Assembly: GCA_020062545.1 (NCBI GenBank)
Contig: JAGUWD010000004.1
Location: forward strand, 49,484-113,483
Direction: 5' to 3'
DNA: 64,000 nt
Source: Thermodesulfovibrionales bacterium
GTDB lineage: Bacteria; Nitrospirota; Thermodesulfovibrionia; Thermodesulfovibrionales; Dissulfurispiraceae
The position numbers and the translations under genes are program-made. This document shows positions 15,486 through 23,023 of the stretch, piece by piece (positions within the stretch are counted from its first letter, which is position 1; every line of letters starts with the position of its first letter). A model generated the notes under the pieces. That model was not told the DNA's origin. It saw only the letters and a program-made list of their open reading frames with translations, and did not search any database.

Positions 15486-16655
15486 ATGTACGAAGTATGG
15501 GGAATGGCTGCATTATGGCTTGGTCTTGCATTAATTGCAACACTGCTTTCCATCTGGCTGCGCATTGCTACTGCCCTTTCTGAGATAGTGGTGGGAACAG
15601 TGGCGCAATTGTTTATAGGTGCCCTTATAGGGACGACCTTAGGCTCGGATACGCCGTGGATCAAGTTTTTATCGGGCACAGGGGCTATTGTATTGACCTT
15701 TCTGGCAGGCGCGGAATTAGACCCAGATGTGTTTAAGGTCAAGTGGAAAGAGGCTTCTGCTATAGGTTTCATCTCGTTTCTTGCGCCTTTTTTTGGATGC
15801 ACCGCCATTGCATATTATCTCCTCGGATGGACCGTTAAATCGAGCTGGCTTGCGGGGGTTGCCCTTTCAACCACATCAGTTGCGGTTGTATATGCCGTAA
15901 TGCTTGAACTTGGGTTAAACAAAACCGAGTTTGGAAAGAGCATTCTTGCCGCATGTTTTATAACAGATTTGGGGACAGTGGTATCTCTCGGCCTCATTTT
16001 CGCTCCTTTTACGATAAAGACCATTATTTTTGTGGTTGTCAGCATAGCTGTATTTGTCTTGCTTCCGTATTTAACCCCAAGGTTTTTTAAAAGATACGGA
16101 GGCAGACCTTCGGAACTTGAAGCAAAATATCTGCTCCTTTTTCTTTTCGGGCTCGGCTCGCTTGCCGCATGGTCTGACAGCGAGGCAGTATTGCCGGCAT
16201 ATATTGTGGGTATGGTTTTAGCAGGAACAGTGGGCAAAGACCATGTGCTAATAAGAAGGCTCAGGACATTGACATTTGGACTTCTAACGCCGTTTTATTT
16301 CATAAGGGCGGGTTCTTATGTATCTGTGCCTGCTCTTATTGCTGCACCATTTGCTATTTTCGTGCTGTTCACGGGGAAGATGATAACAAAGATAATTGGC
16401 GTTTACCCTGCAACAAAGGCTTATAAATACGCTCAGAAAGAAGGGATATACACGACACTACTGATGTCAACTGGACTAACCTTTGGTTCGATAGCAGCTT
16501 TGTTCGGACTGTCTCACAATATTATTGACCAGCAGCAATATTCTGTTCTCGTCTTTGTCGTAATCGGCAGCGCTGTTGTGCCGACCCTGATTGCAAATGC
16601 CTTTTTCATACCGAAATATTTATTGCCCAAAAAGGAGGAAAAAGAAGATGCTTAG
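15486..16655 (+). CDS. CPA2-type monovalent cation:proton antiporter under fluoride control
   Basis: A 389-residue polytopic membrane protein with about 11-13 helices and the Na+/H+ exchanger fold (KefB/NapA-like). The region ITDLGTVVSLGLIF contains the helix-5-like Asp expected for transport. There is no cytoplasmic RCK domain. I chose ATG 15486 because aaggaggc lies just before it. Antiporters of this kind are known in fluoride riboswitch regulons, where they may expel fluoride or counter the acid load from HF; the transported ion is not readable from sequence. The 3' end overlaps the UspA gene by 8 bases. Confidence 0.87.
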   Translation: MYEVWGMAALWLGLALIATLLSIWLRIATALSEIVVGTVAQLFIGALIGTTLGSDTPWIKFLSGTGAIVLTFLAGAELDPDVFKVKWKEASAIGFISFLAPFFGCTAIAYYLLGWTVKSSWLAGVALSTTSVAVVYAVMLELGLNKTEFGKSILAACFITDLGTVVSLGLIFAPFTIKTIIFVVVSIAVFVLLPYLTPRFFKRYGGRPSELEAKYLLLFLFGLGSLAAWSDSEAVLPAYIVGMVLAGTVGKDHVLIRRLRTLTFGLLTPFYFIRAGSYVSVPALIAAPFAIFVLFTGKMITKIIGVYPATKAYKYAQKEGIYTTLLMSTGLTFGSIAALFGLSHNIIDQQQYSVLVFVVIGSAVVPTLIANAFFIPKYLLPKKEEKEDA

Positions 16656-17073
16656 AAAAATACTTGTAGCCTTTGACGGCTCGCCACAATCGTATCAGGC
16701 CTTTGCCTTTGCCCTTGAGATGTCCAGGCTCTGTCCTGGTGCAGCACCTGAGATAATAGCACTCTCTGTTGCCCAGCCACCGGAGCCGGCAGATATAGTT
16801 GAAGTTGAGGCCATAATTGATAGTGCAAGACAGCATTATGAAGAACTCTTTAAAGGATTGAGGGAAAGAGCAAAAGAGAGGAATCTTGAGATAAAAACAG
16901 AGGTTGTTGTAGGACATCCGGCAGACCAGATAGTGAGATATGCAAAGGAGAATGACTGTGATATGGTGATACTCGGACAAAAGGGTAAGTCAAAGATAGA
17001 AAGCTGGCTTCTGGGTTCTGTATCAAAGAGGGTTGCAACCTATGCACCATGCACAGTAACTATTGTTAAATAA
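16648..17073 (+). CDS. Universal stress protein (UspA family)
   Basis: A 141-residue single Usp domain. It starts with KILVAFDGSPQS and contains the ATP-binding motif GQKGKSKIESWLLGSVSKRV (G-2x-G-9x-G-S type) near the C-terminus, so it should bind ATP. The ATG at 16648 is supported by aaaggagga. It overlaps the antiporter stop, and a small gap of 15 bp leads to the dynamin-like gene, so it is translated as part of the fluoride operon. UspA proteins next to antiporters often regulate them. Confidence 0.92.
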   Translation: MLRKILVAFDGSPQSYQAFAFALEMSRLCPGAAPEIIALSVAQPPEPADIVEVEAIIDSARQHYEELFKGLRERAKERNLEIKTEVVVGHPADQIVRYAKENDCDMVILGQKGKSKIESWLLGSVSKRVATYAPCTVTIVK

Positions 17074-17088
17074 AGGAGGCTATTGAAA

Positions 17089-18870
17089 ATGACGGAGGTT
17101 GCGAAATCAGAATCCTCTGCTGTCTCAAAATACTCTCATTTAAAGAATGAGCTTTTAAGATGCATTAATGAGATGCTTACCATAGAGGCAATACGCGGGT
17201 GTCCCTGCGAGGAGTTGAGGGAAAAGATAGAGAAAAATACCTTTAATCTCGTTGTGGTAGGCCAGTTCAAGAGGGGCAAGACGAGTCTTATCAATGCCCT
17301 ACTCGGGGCTGATATACTTCCTGTTGCTGTTGTGCCCCTTACATCTATTGTAACTATTATGACATATGGAGATGCCTTAAGAGTCAGGGTCTATTTCAAT
17401 GATGGAAGGATTACTGAGATAAAGCCAGAAAGCCTTCCCGAATATGTAACAGAGAAAGGCAATCCTAAAAACATAAAGGATGTGAGTGAAGTAGTTATAA
17501 CCTATCCTTCACCCTATCTTAAAGATGGAGTAAGACTGATAGACACGCCTGGCGTGGGCTCTATATATCAGCATAATACTGATGTGGCATACCAGTATCT
17601 TCCGAAATCCGATGCAGCCATGTTTCTGCTTTCTGTTGACCAGCCCATGAGCAAGGCAGAACTGGATTTTTTAAGGGATGTCAAGGAGTATTCAAACAAG
17701 ATATTCTTCCTGCTTAACAAGGCTGATTATTTCAATGAAAAAGAATTGCAGGAGTCTATTGAATTTTCCAGAGATGTTTTAAAAGAGGCGATGGGCACGG
17801 ATGTAAGGATATTTCCTATTTCCGCAAGGCTTGCTCTTGAAGGCAAAGTTTTAGGGGACAGGGATATGCTCAAAAAAAGCAGGCTGCCTGAATTTTCGGA
17901 GGTCTTGAACCGGTTTCTTATGGAAGAAAAGGGTAGGGTTCTTATTCTTTCGGTGGCAAACAACCTTCTCCGCCTTTTATCTCAAAGCCGGTTTGAGCTT
18001 GAGCTTGAGATAAAGTCATTATCAACCCCGATTGACGAACTTCAGAAAAAAATAAGCGTTTTTGAGACAAAAAAACAGGAGGCGCTTCTTGAAAAGCGGG
18101 ATTTTGATATTCTCCTTGACGGCGAGATAAAGAGGTTTACTGTAGATGTGCTTGACGCTGATATAACTAAGTTTAGAAAAGAACTTATAGCTCAAGAGCA
18201 AGCTCATCTTGAGGAGGAGTTTGCCCGCTCAAAGTCTCTTTCATCCAGGGAGCTTAAGACTGAGCTTGAGCAGATGATTATTGAGCATGTAAGACAGGCG
18301 TTCAACATATGGAGGGCAATGGAAGATGACAAACTCGCAAAGGCGTTTGAAGCTATATGCCGGAGATTTGTTGTCAAAATAGACGATGCGGTTGATGCGC
18401 TTCTGAGCTTTTCGTCCGATCTTTTTGAGATCCCATATGAAGCAATAAAGACAGAGGCTCTATGGTCGGCAAAATCCAGATTTTACTATAAATTTAAAGA
18501 GCAGCCGGGCGGCATTGAGATAGTCGCATCTTCCCTGATGCTTGCGCTGCCTAAATTTATAGGCAATAAAATCATTCTCAAAAAGATGCAGGATTATCTG
18601 ATCAGGGCTATAGACCTGCAGTTGGGAAGGGCTGGGAATGATTTTGAAGAACGGATTCAGAAAAGCAAGCTGGACTTCAGGTGGGAGATGCTCCAGAGGA
18701 TAGAGGCAACCATAGAGGGCATCAGCACCGCAATAGAAAAGGGAATGAATAAGAGGAGCAGGGGAGAGAAAGAGGTTGAGGAGAGAAAACAGGTGCTGCT
18801 GGAGATGTCTCAGAAGCTGAATGAGACAGGTAATAAGCTTATGTATATCAAAAAGCAGGCAGAAATATAA
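17089..18870 (+). CDS. Bacterial dynamin-like GTPase in the fluoride operon
   Basis: A 593-residue large GTPase. The G domain has the P-loop GQFKRGKT (58-65), a conserved Thr switch I (VVPLTSIVT), DTPG (152-155) and NKAD (210-213). The rest is long helical bundle with heptads (about 290-430 and 540-593) and a hydrophobic segment (IVASSLMLALPKFIGNKII, about 475-495) that could be the membrane paddle. Bacterial dynamins bend, tether or seal membranes, often under membrane stress. ATG chosen over the upstream TTG because of spacing from aaaggagg. It lies 15 bp after uspA, in an operon gated by two fluoride riboswitches, which suggests a membrane-protection role; that link is inference. Confidence 0.87.
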   Translation: MTEVAKSESSAVSKYSHLKNELLRCINEMLTIEAIRGCPCEELREKIEKNTFNLVVVGQFKRGKTSLINALLGADILPVAVVPLTSIVTIMTYGDALRVRVYFNDGRITEIKPESLPEYVTEKGNPKNIKDVSEVVITYPSPYLKDGVRLIDTPGVGSIYQHNTDVAYQYLPKSDAAMFLLSVDQPMSKAELDFLRDVKEYSNKIFFLLNKADYFNEKELQESIEFSRDVLKEAMGTDVRIFPISARLALEGKVLGDRDMLKKSRLPEFSEVLNRFLMEEKGRVLILSVANNLLRLLSQSRFELELEIKSLSTPIDELQKKISVFETKKQEALLEKRDFDILLDGEIKRFTVDVLDADITKFRKELIAQEQAHLEEEFARSKSLSSRELKTELEQMIIEHVRQAFNIWRAMEDDKLAKAFEAICRRFVVKIDDAVDALLSFSSDLFEIPYEAIKTEALWSAKSRFYYKFKEQPGGIEIVASSLMLALPKFIGNKIILKKMQDYLIRAIDLQLGRAGNDFEERIQKSKLDFRWEMLQRIEATIEGISTAIEKGMNKRSRGEKEVEERKQVLLEMSQKLNETGNKLMYIKKQAEI

Positions 18871-18885
18871 AATAAGTTGATTGTT

Positions 18886-19665
18886 ATGTCGTATCCCGAT
18901 TTTATTATAGGCCGTGATAAGGAGTTGCAGACACTTATTGCCCATATCATGGAGAGGAAAAAACTTCACATTTATGGCCGTGAGGGAGCAGGTAAGAGCA
19001 CACTCCTTGATTGGGTTTATAGCAAGTTTAAGGAGTTGGATGATGCTCTTATCCCTGTTTATTGCAGAAACAGCAGGACTTTGAGAGAGATTCTTCTGAA
19101 TATGTCCGGATTTCTGCTCAATTATTTTAAGAACCTGAAAAGTATCGATAAGTTTAAAAACATCAGGAATATCGAAAATCCTGCAGATATTAGAAAACTC
19201 AATATCAGGGCTTTAAAAAATATCGTTTTTGCTTATATGCCAGAAGATAAATTTTGTGTAATCCTTGACCATCTTGAGTATGTGACACCAAAGATAAACT
19301 CCTTTTTGACTGCCCTTTATGAAAATGCGCTGGTAATTACAGCAAGCAGGCAGAGCTGGGAAATAACGGATTATGCCTTTAGAGGAAGGCTTGATTATTG
19401 CTTATATCTTACACCAAAACTCATGATTGAGAATCTGAAAAGGAAAGACGCATTTGTTTTTATGGAATATTTATACGACTCCCTGAATATTAAGGTCTCC
19501 AACAAACCACAAATGTTTAATGATATTTTTCGTGTTACTGATGGCAATCCCAAAATGATAAAGGAAATTTTTGAAAGGTCACAAGAACGGGAATATTTTA
19601 AAAGCGGTATATTAAATCTGAAACTTATCCTGCTTGATAGCAAGATAGATAAGATTAGAATATGA
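18886..19665 (+). CDS. P-loop ATPase (AAA_16/STAND-like) of unknown role
   Basis: A 259-residue protein with Walker A GREGAGKST (residues 31-39) and a likely Walker B FCVILDHLE (about 125-133). After a middle helical region comes a sensor-like segment (ALVITASRQSW) and a terminal helical domain (VTDGNPKMIKEIFERS) of the kind seen in AAA_16, NB-ARC and archaeal Orc/STAND ATPases. It could be an energy-coupled regulator or a partner of the dynamin-like GTPase 15 bp upstream. Its stop overlaps the next ATG by 4 bases. Start ATG 18886 rather than the weaker TTG nine bases earlier. Confidence 0.75.
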   Translation: MSYPDFIIGRDKELQTLIAHIMERKKLHIYGREGAGKSTLLDWVYSKFKELDDALIPVYCRNSRTLREILLNMSGFLLNYFKNLKSIDKFKNIRNIENPADIRKLNIRALKNIVFAYMPEDKFCVILDHLEYVTPKINSFLTALYENALVITASRQSWEITDYAFRGRLDYCLYLTPKLMIENLKRKDAFVFMEYLYDSLNIKVSNKPQMFNDIFRVTDGNPKMIKEIFERSQEREYFKSGILNLKLILLDSKIDKIRI

Positions 19666-20039
19666 TAACCTTTTTCTGCCCCCGATGCTGGAAAGAAATT
19701 AAGGGGGATGATAAAAGATGCCCTTATTGCGGCGCTGATATAACAGTGCACGAGAGGAAAGGTTTTGAAGAAAAATTGATAAACGCACTCAGGCATCCTG
19801 AGCGGGAGACGGTTCAAAGGGCGGTCTGGATTCTTGGTAGATTGAAAACGCACACGGCCATTAAGCCGCTTATAAAGCTTTTTGAGCAATCGGATAATCC
19901 TTATCTGAAAAGGGAAATTCTTGATACCCTGTTTGAGATCGGTGCACCCGATGCGATGGCTTTTATTGTGAAGTCCTTAAAATCAGAAATAAGTATTGTC
20001 AGAAAAAAGGCAAATGAGATTGTAAAAACGAGGAGGTAA
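19662..20039 (+). CDS. Zinc-ribbon plus HEAT-repeat adaptor protein
   Basis: A 125-residue protein with an N-terminal zinc ribbon (CPRCWKEIKGDDKRCPYCG, residues 6-24) and about two HEAT/PBS-lyase-like helical repeats (RAVWILGRLKTHTAIKPL and REILDTLFEIGAPDAM). It has no enzyme signature and is likely a scaffold for protein contacts. Overlap with the ATPase gene and a 2-bp gap to the HAD gene mean it works with them. Confidence 0.75.
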   Translation: MITFFCPRCWKEIKGDDKRCPYCGADITVHERKGFEEKLINALRHPERETVQRAVWILGRLKTHTAIKPLIKLFEQSDNPYLKREILDTLFEIGAPDAMAFIVKSLKSEISIVRKKANEIVKTRR

Positions 20040-20041
20040 TA

Positions 20042-20512
20042 ATGTTTGAGTTAGATATTCCCGGTTTTGGTTTTATAAGATTGGAACATCTGGTGTCTGA
20101 CTTCACAGGGACATTGTCTGTTGACGGCAAACTTTTGCCAGGGGTGAGGGAGCGATTGAACAAAATAGCAGAGTTTCTGCACGTGCATATACTGACTGCT
20201 GACACATTCGGTAAGGCAAGGGAAGAGCTTAAAGGGATAAACTGTGAAATCCACATCCTTGAAGGCGAAAATCACGATATTCAAAAAGAGGACTATGTTA
20301 AAATACTTGACGCAGAAAGAGTTGTTGCCCTCGGCAATGGAAACAATGACAGAAGGATGCTCAAAACTGCAAAGATTGGCATTGCGATATGTCTAAATGA
20401 AGGATGCTCAGTAGATGCCATAAAATCAGCAGATATTTTTGTGAATTCTCCGATGGATGCCCTTGACCTGCTCATTAATCTCAAAAGATTAAAGGCCACT
20501 TTGAGGTTTTAA
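20042..20512 (+). CDS. Soluble P-type-ATPase-like HAD protein
   Basis: A 156-residue HAD-superfamily protein. Motif I reads SDFTGT with Asp20, like the DKTGT phosphorylation site of P-type ATPases; motif IV is GNGNNDRRML, close to the hinge motif of those pumps (GDGxND) but with Asn in place of the first Asp; a ILTAD-type motif II precedes it. There are no membrane segments, matching the soluble P-type ATPase family (COG4087-like). It may be a phosphatase or a metal/ion-state sensor. HAD enzymes are known targets of fluoride complexes, which makes its location in a fluoride operon interesting. The Asn in GNGNND could weaken metal binding. Confidence 0.82.
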   Translation: MFELDIPGFGFIRLEHLVSDFTGTLSVDGKLLPGVRERLNKIAEFLHVHILTADTFGKAREELKGINCEIHILEGENHDIQKEDYVKILDAERVVALGNGNNDRRMLKTAKIGIAICLNEGCSVDAIKSADIFVNSPMDALDLLINLKRLKATLRF

Positions 20513-20514
20513 AC

Positions 20515-20631
20515 GTGAAAAACAGAGAAAAGGTTTCAGGCTTACGAAGAAACGTTTTTTTTATATGGTATTTATTGTTAACCGTTTCTGCTTTTGAAGC
20601 TTCATGTATTGACATCAGGGATTACTATTGA
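20515..20631 (+). CDS. Possible 38-residue membrane or exported peptide
   Basis: A short frame from GTG 20515 with ttgagg upstream at the right distance. The product has a basic N-terminus (MKNREKVSGLRR) and a hydrophobic segment (NVFFIWYLLLTVSAFEASC) that looks like a signal or anchor helix. It begins 2 bp after the HAD stop, and its own stop overlaps the ribosome site (tgaggt) of the next gene, so translational coupling is plausible. It may be only coincidence. Confidence 0.35.
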   Translation: MKNREKVSGLRRNVFFIWYLLLTVSAFEASCIDIRDYY

Positions 20632-20634
20632 GGT

Positions 20635-20973
20635 ATGTTAAATAACATGGAACAAAAAAATCTTAGGAAGATTGCCATGGGCATATTATTGATATGGGGC
20701 TTTTTTGCATCCTACACATTTGCCGAGTCCATTGGCGCTGTCTATGATTCGCATGAAAATAACACAAAGGCCTGCGAGTCAGCGATTTACTTTATCCATC
20801 AAGGAATAAAAACTGACAGCAGAATCCACATTTTAATCCATCCTTTATATGTACCACAGGCACAGCTTGATTTAAGAACTTGCTCAATCATCGGCACGAT
20901 AGCGCCTCCTGATATCAGTTGGAGCATGCCTCTTGACAATATTTATACTCCTTTTTCAATCCTTCGTTTGTAA
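20635..20973 (+). CDS. Small secreted hypothetical protein
   Basis: A 112-residue protein I do not recognise. It has a clear signal peptide (Arg/Lys N-terminus, then IAMGILLIWGFFASYTFA, cleavage near residue 30). The mature part of about 82 residues has two cysteines that could form a disulfide and no known motif. It is the last gene in the run of closely spaced genes after the fluoride riboswitches. Start at ATG 20635 or 20647. Confidence 0.55.
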   Translation: MLNNMEQKNLRKIAMGILLIWGFFASYTFAESIGAVYDSHENNTKACESAIYFIHQGIKTDSRIHILIHPLYVPQAQLDLRTCSIIGTIAPPDISWSMPLDNIYTPFSILRL

Positions 20974-21043
20974 ACCACTCTCAATCAATTTCATCTATTA
21001 ACAACCTTGTTTTGATATTAAAATTAAAAACGGAGGACGCATT

Positions 21044-21772
21044 ATGTTACAAGACAGGTTAACAAAAATAGGAAATTTTATTTTCAGATATAGAAGCTAT
21101 CAGTTTTTAATGATGATGCTTATTCTTTTTGAGGAGAGGGTACACTTTAAACAAATAACTGATAGTGTATTTTTTGAGCTGTTCTGTAGTTTTATTGCAT
21201 TATGCGGACTGCTGATTAGATCTCTTACCATAGGCTTTGTGCATGAAATGACGTCTGGAAGAAACACACTAAGACAAAAGGCAGAGGAGCTTAATACAAC
21301 AGGAGCCTATTCAATCGTCAGGAATCCTCTTTATATAGGCAACTATCTAATACTCCTCGGCATCTCTCTGCTGGCACAAAACCATGAAGTGGTCATTCTG
21401 AATACGGGAACCTTTATATTTATCTATGTGCCTATAGTTTTGGCAGAGGAGGAATTTCTTTTTAGAAAATTTGGAGAGCAATATAGTAAATACACAAAAA
21501 GTGTGAACTGCATAATCCCTTCTTTTAAAAACTTCAAGAGGCCGATGAGAAATTTCAGTTTTAAAATGGTTTTTAAAAGGGAGCATGACACATGGCTTAC
21601 AACTATGTTTGGCCTTATCTTTGTTGAATTACTCAGGGAATATGGTATAAAAGACAGAATAAACCTTGAGCCATGGTGGATTTTTCCAGCCTGTGCGGTC
21701 ATAGTAGTATGGATAGTACTCAAGTATATGAAGAGGACGGACAAACTTCTCATGGGTCAGCCTCAAAATTAA
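21044..21772 (+). CDS. Isoprenylcysteine carboxyl-methyltransferase-like membrane methyltransferase
   Basis: A 242-residue protein with about five membrane helices. The C-terminal catalytic region has the ICMT/PEMT-type signature TGAYSIVRNPLYIGN, followed by LAEEEFLFRKFGEQYSKY, which bind S-adenosylmethionine in this superfamily. Bacterial members methylate lipids, isoprenoids or small hydrophobic compounds; the substrate is not readable. About 60 residues beyond the core hold two further hydrophobic helices. Preceded by a strong ribosome site (cggaggac) and separated from upstream genes by 70 bp. Confidence 0.82.
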   Translation: MLQDRLTKIGNFIFRYRSYQFLMMMLILFEERVHFKQITDSVFFELFCSFIALCGLLIRSLTIGFVHEMTSGRNTLRQKAEELNTTGAYSIVRNPLYIGNYLILLGISLLAQNHEVVILNTGTFIFIYVPIVLAEEEFLFRKFGEQYSKYTKSVNCIIPSFKNFKRPMRNFSFKMVFKREHDTWLTTMFGLIFVELLREYGIKDRINLEPWWIFPACAVIVVWIVLKYMKRTDKLLMGQPQN

Positions 21773-21799
21773 GGTATATCAAAAATTGAAGGTGGAAAG

Positions 21800-22990
21800 A
21801 TGAGAAAAAATAAAAAATTTTTTGGTTTTGGCCGCAATGTATTTATCAGCGGGCTGGTGAGCTTTTTTATGGACATAAGCTCAGAGATGATATATCCACT
21901 TGTGCCTCTCTTCCTTGCAAATGTCCTCGGAGTAAACAAATCGGTTATCGGGCTTATAGAAGGCATTGCTGAATCAACTGCAAGCCTGCTCAAGGTATTT
22001 TCTGGGTGGTTTTCGGACAGGATAGGAAACCGTAAGTGGCTGATGGCAGTGGGATACGGAATATCTGCCATAAGCAGGCCGATTATAGCCCTTGCTGCAA
22101 CATGGCATCATGTCATGGGGTTCCGCTTTATGGACAGGTTCGGTAAGGGTATCCGCACTGCGCCCCGTGATGCCATTATTGCAGAAGCATCGGAAACAAC
22201 GTACATGGGAAGGGCATTCAGCTTTCACCGCTCGCTGGACACGATGGGAGCGGTTATCGGTCCTGCTCTCGCTTTTTTTCTTCTCGGGATCTTCTCAAAT
22301 GATTACAGAAAGGTCTTCTGGCTCTCCATGATTCCAGGGATTATTGCAGTGCTTTTGATTATATTTTTCATCACTGAAAAGAAAAAAGTCTTTTCAGTAA
22401 AACCAGCAGAAAGGCCAAAACTTACGATGAAGCATTTTGACTGGAGATTTAAGTCTTTTGTTCTTATTGCCGGCATATTCGCAATAGGCAACTCAAGCGA
22501 TGTGTTCCTGATACTGAGGGCACAGCAGATAGGGATTCCAACGGTTATGATTCCTATTGTTTATCTTCTATTCAACCTAATCTATTCCCTGTCAGCCATT
22601 CCTGCAGGCATAGCGGCTGACAGATTCGGCAGAAAGAGGGTCATTCTGCTTGGATTTATATTGTTTGCAGTCCTGTACTACGGCTTTGCGATTGCATCAG
22701 ATACGAAAGCTATATGGATTCTATTCGGATTTTACGGTCTTTTTATGGGATTAACCGAGGGAATACAAAAAGCGTTTCTTGCTACGATTATACCGCAGGA
22801 TTTCAAGGCAACTGCCTTTGGAGTTTATAACACAGTCATCGGCATTGCAATGTTTCCTGCAAGCCTTGTAGGCGGATGGCTATGGGATAATATCTCTCCG
22901 TCTGCAACATTCTATTTCGGAGCGATTACTGCGAGTCTGTCGGCAGCGCTGTTTACGGTTTTTATCGTTTCAATGCGAAAGATACGCTGA
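21800..22990 (+). CDS. Major facilitator superfamily transporter
   Basis: A 396-residue carrier with twelve predicted helices. The loop 2-3 motif FSDRIGNRKW is the classic MFS motif A; FRFMDRFGKGIRTAPRDA matches a group of bacterial MFS permeases with unknown substrates. The second half repeats the motif as AADRFGRKR. It is 27 bp after the methyltransferase and probably cotranscribed. Substrate not assigned. Confidence 0.9.
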   Translation: MRKNKKFFGFGRNVFISGLVSFFMDISSEMIYPLVPLFLANVLGVNKSVIGLIEGIAESTASLLKVFSGWFSDRIGNRKWLMAVGYGISAISRPIIALAATWHHVMGFRFMDRFGKGIRTAPRDAIIAEASETTYMGRAFSFHRSLDTMGAVIGPALAFFLLGIFSNDYRKVFWLSMIPGIIAVLLIIFFITEKKKVFSVKPAERPKLTMKHFDWRFKSFVLIAGIFAIGNSSDVFLILRAQQIGIPTVMIPIVYLLFNLIYSLSAIPAGIAADRFGRKRVILLGFILFAVLYYGFAIASDTKAIWILFGFYGLFMGLTEGIQKAFLATIIPQDFKATAFGVYNTVIGIAMFPASLVGGWLWDNISPSATFYFGAITASLSAALFTVFIVSMRKIR

Positions 22991-23009
22991 GATTCGGAAT
23001 TATCCGCTC

Positions 23010-23018
23010 TGGTATAAT
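23010..23018 (+). promoter_or_regulatory. Extended -10 promoter 5 nt before the ABC permease start
   Basis: TGGTATAAT is a perfect extended -10 box. The ATG at 23024 lies 5 nt downstream and has no ribosome site, so the mRNA is probably leaderless. Confidence 0.5.
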
Positions 23019-23023
23019 ATCCA

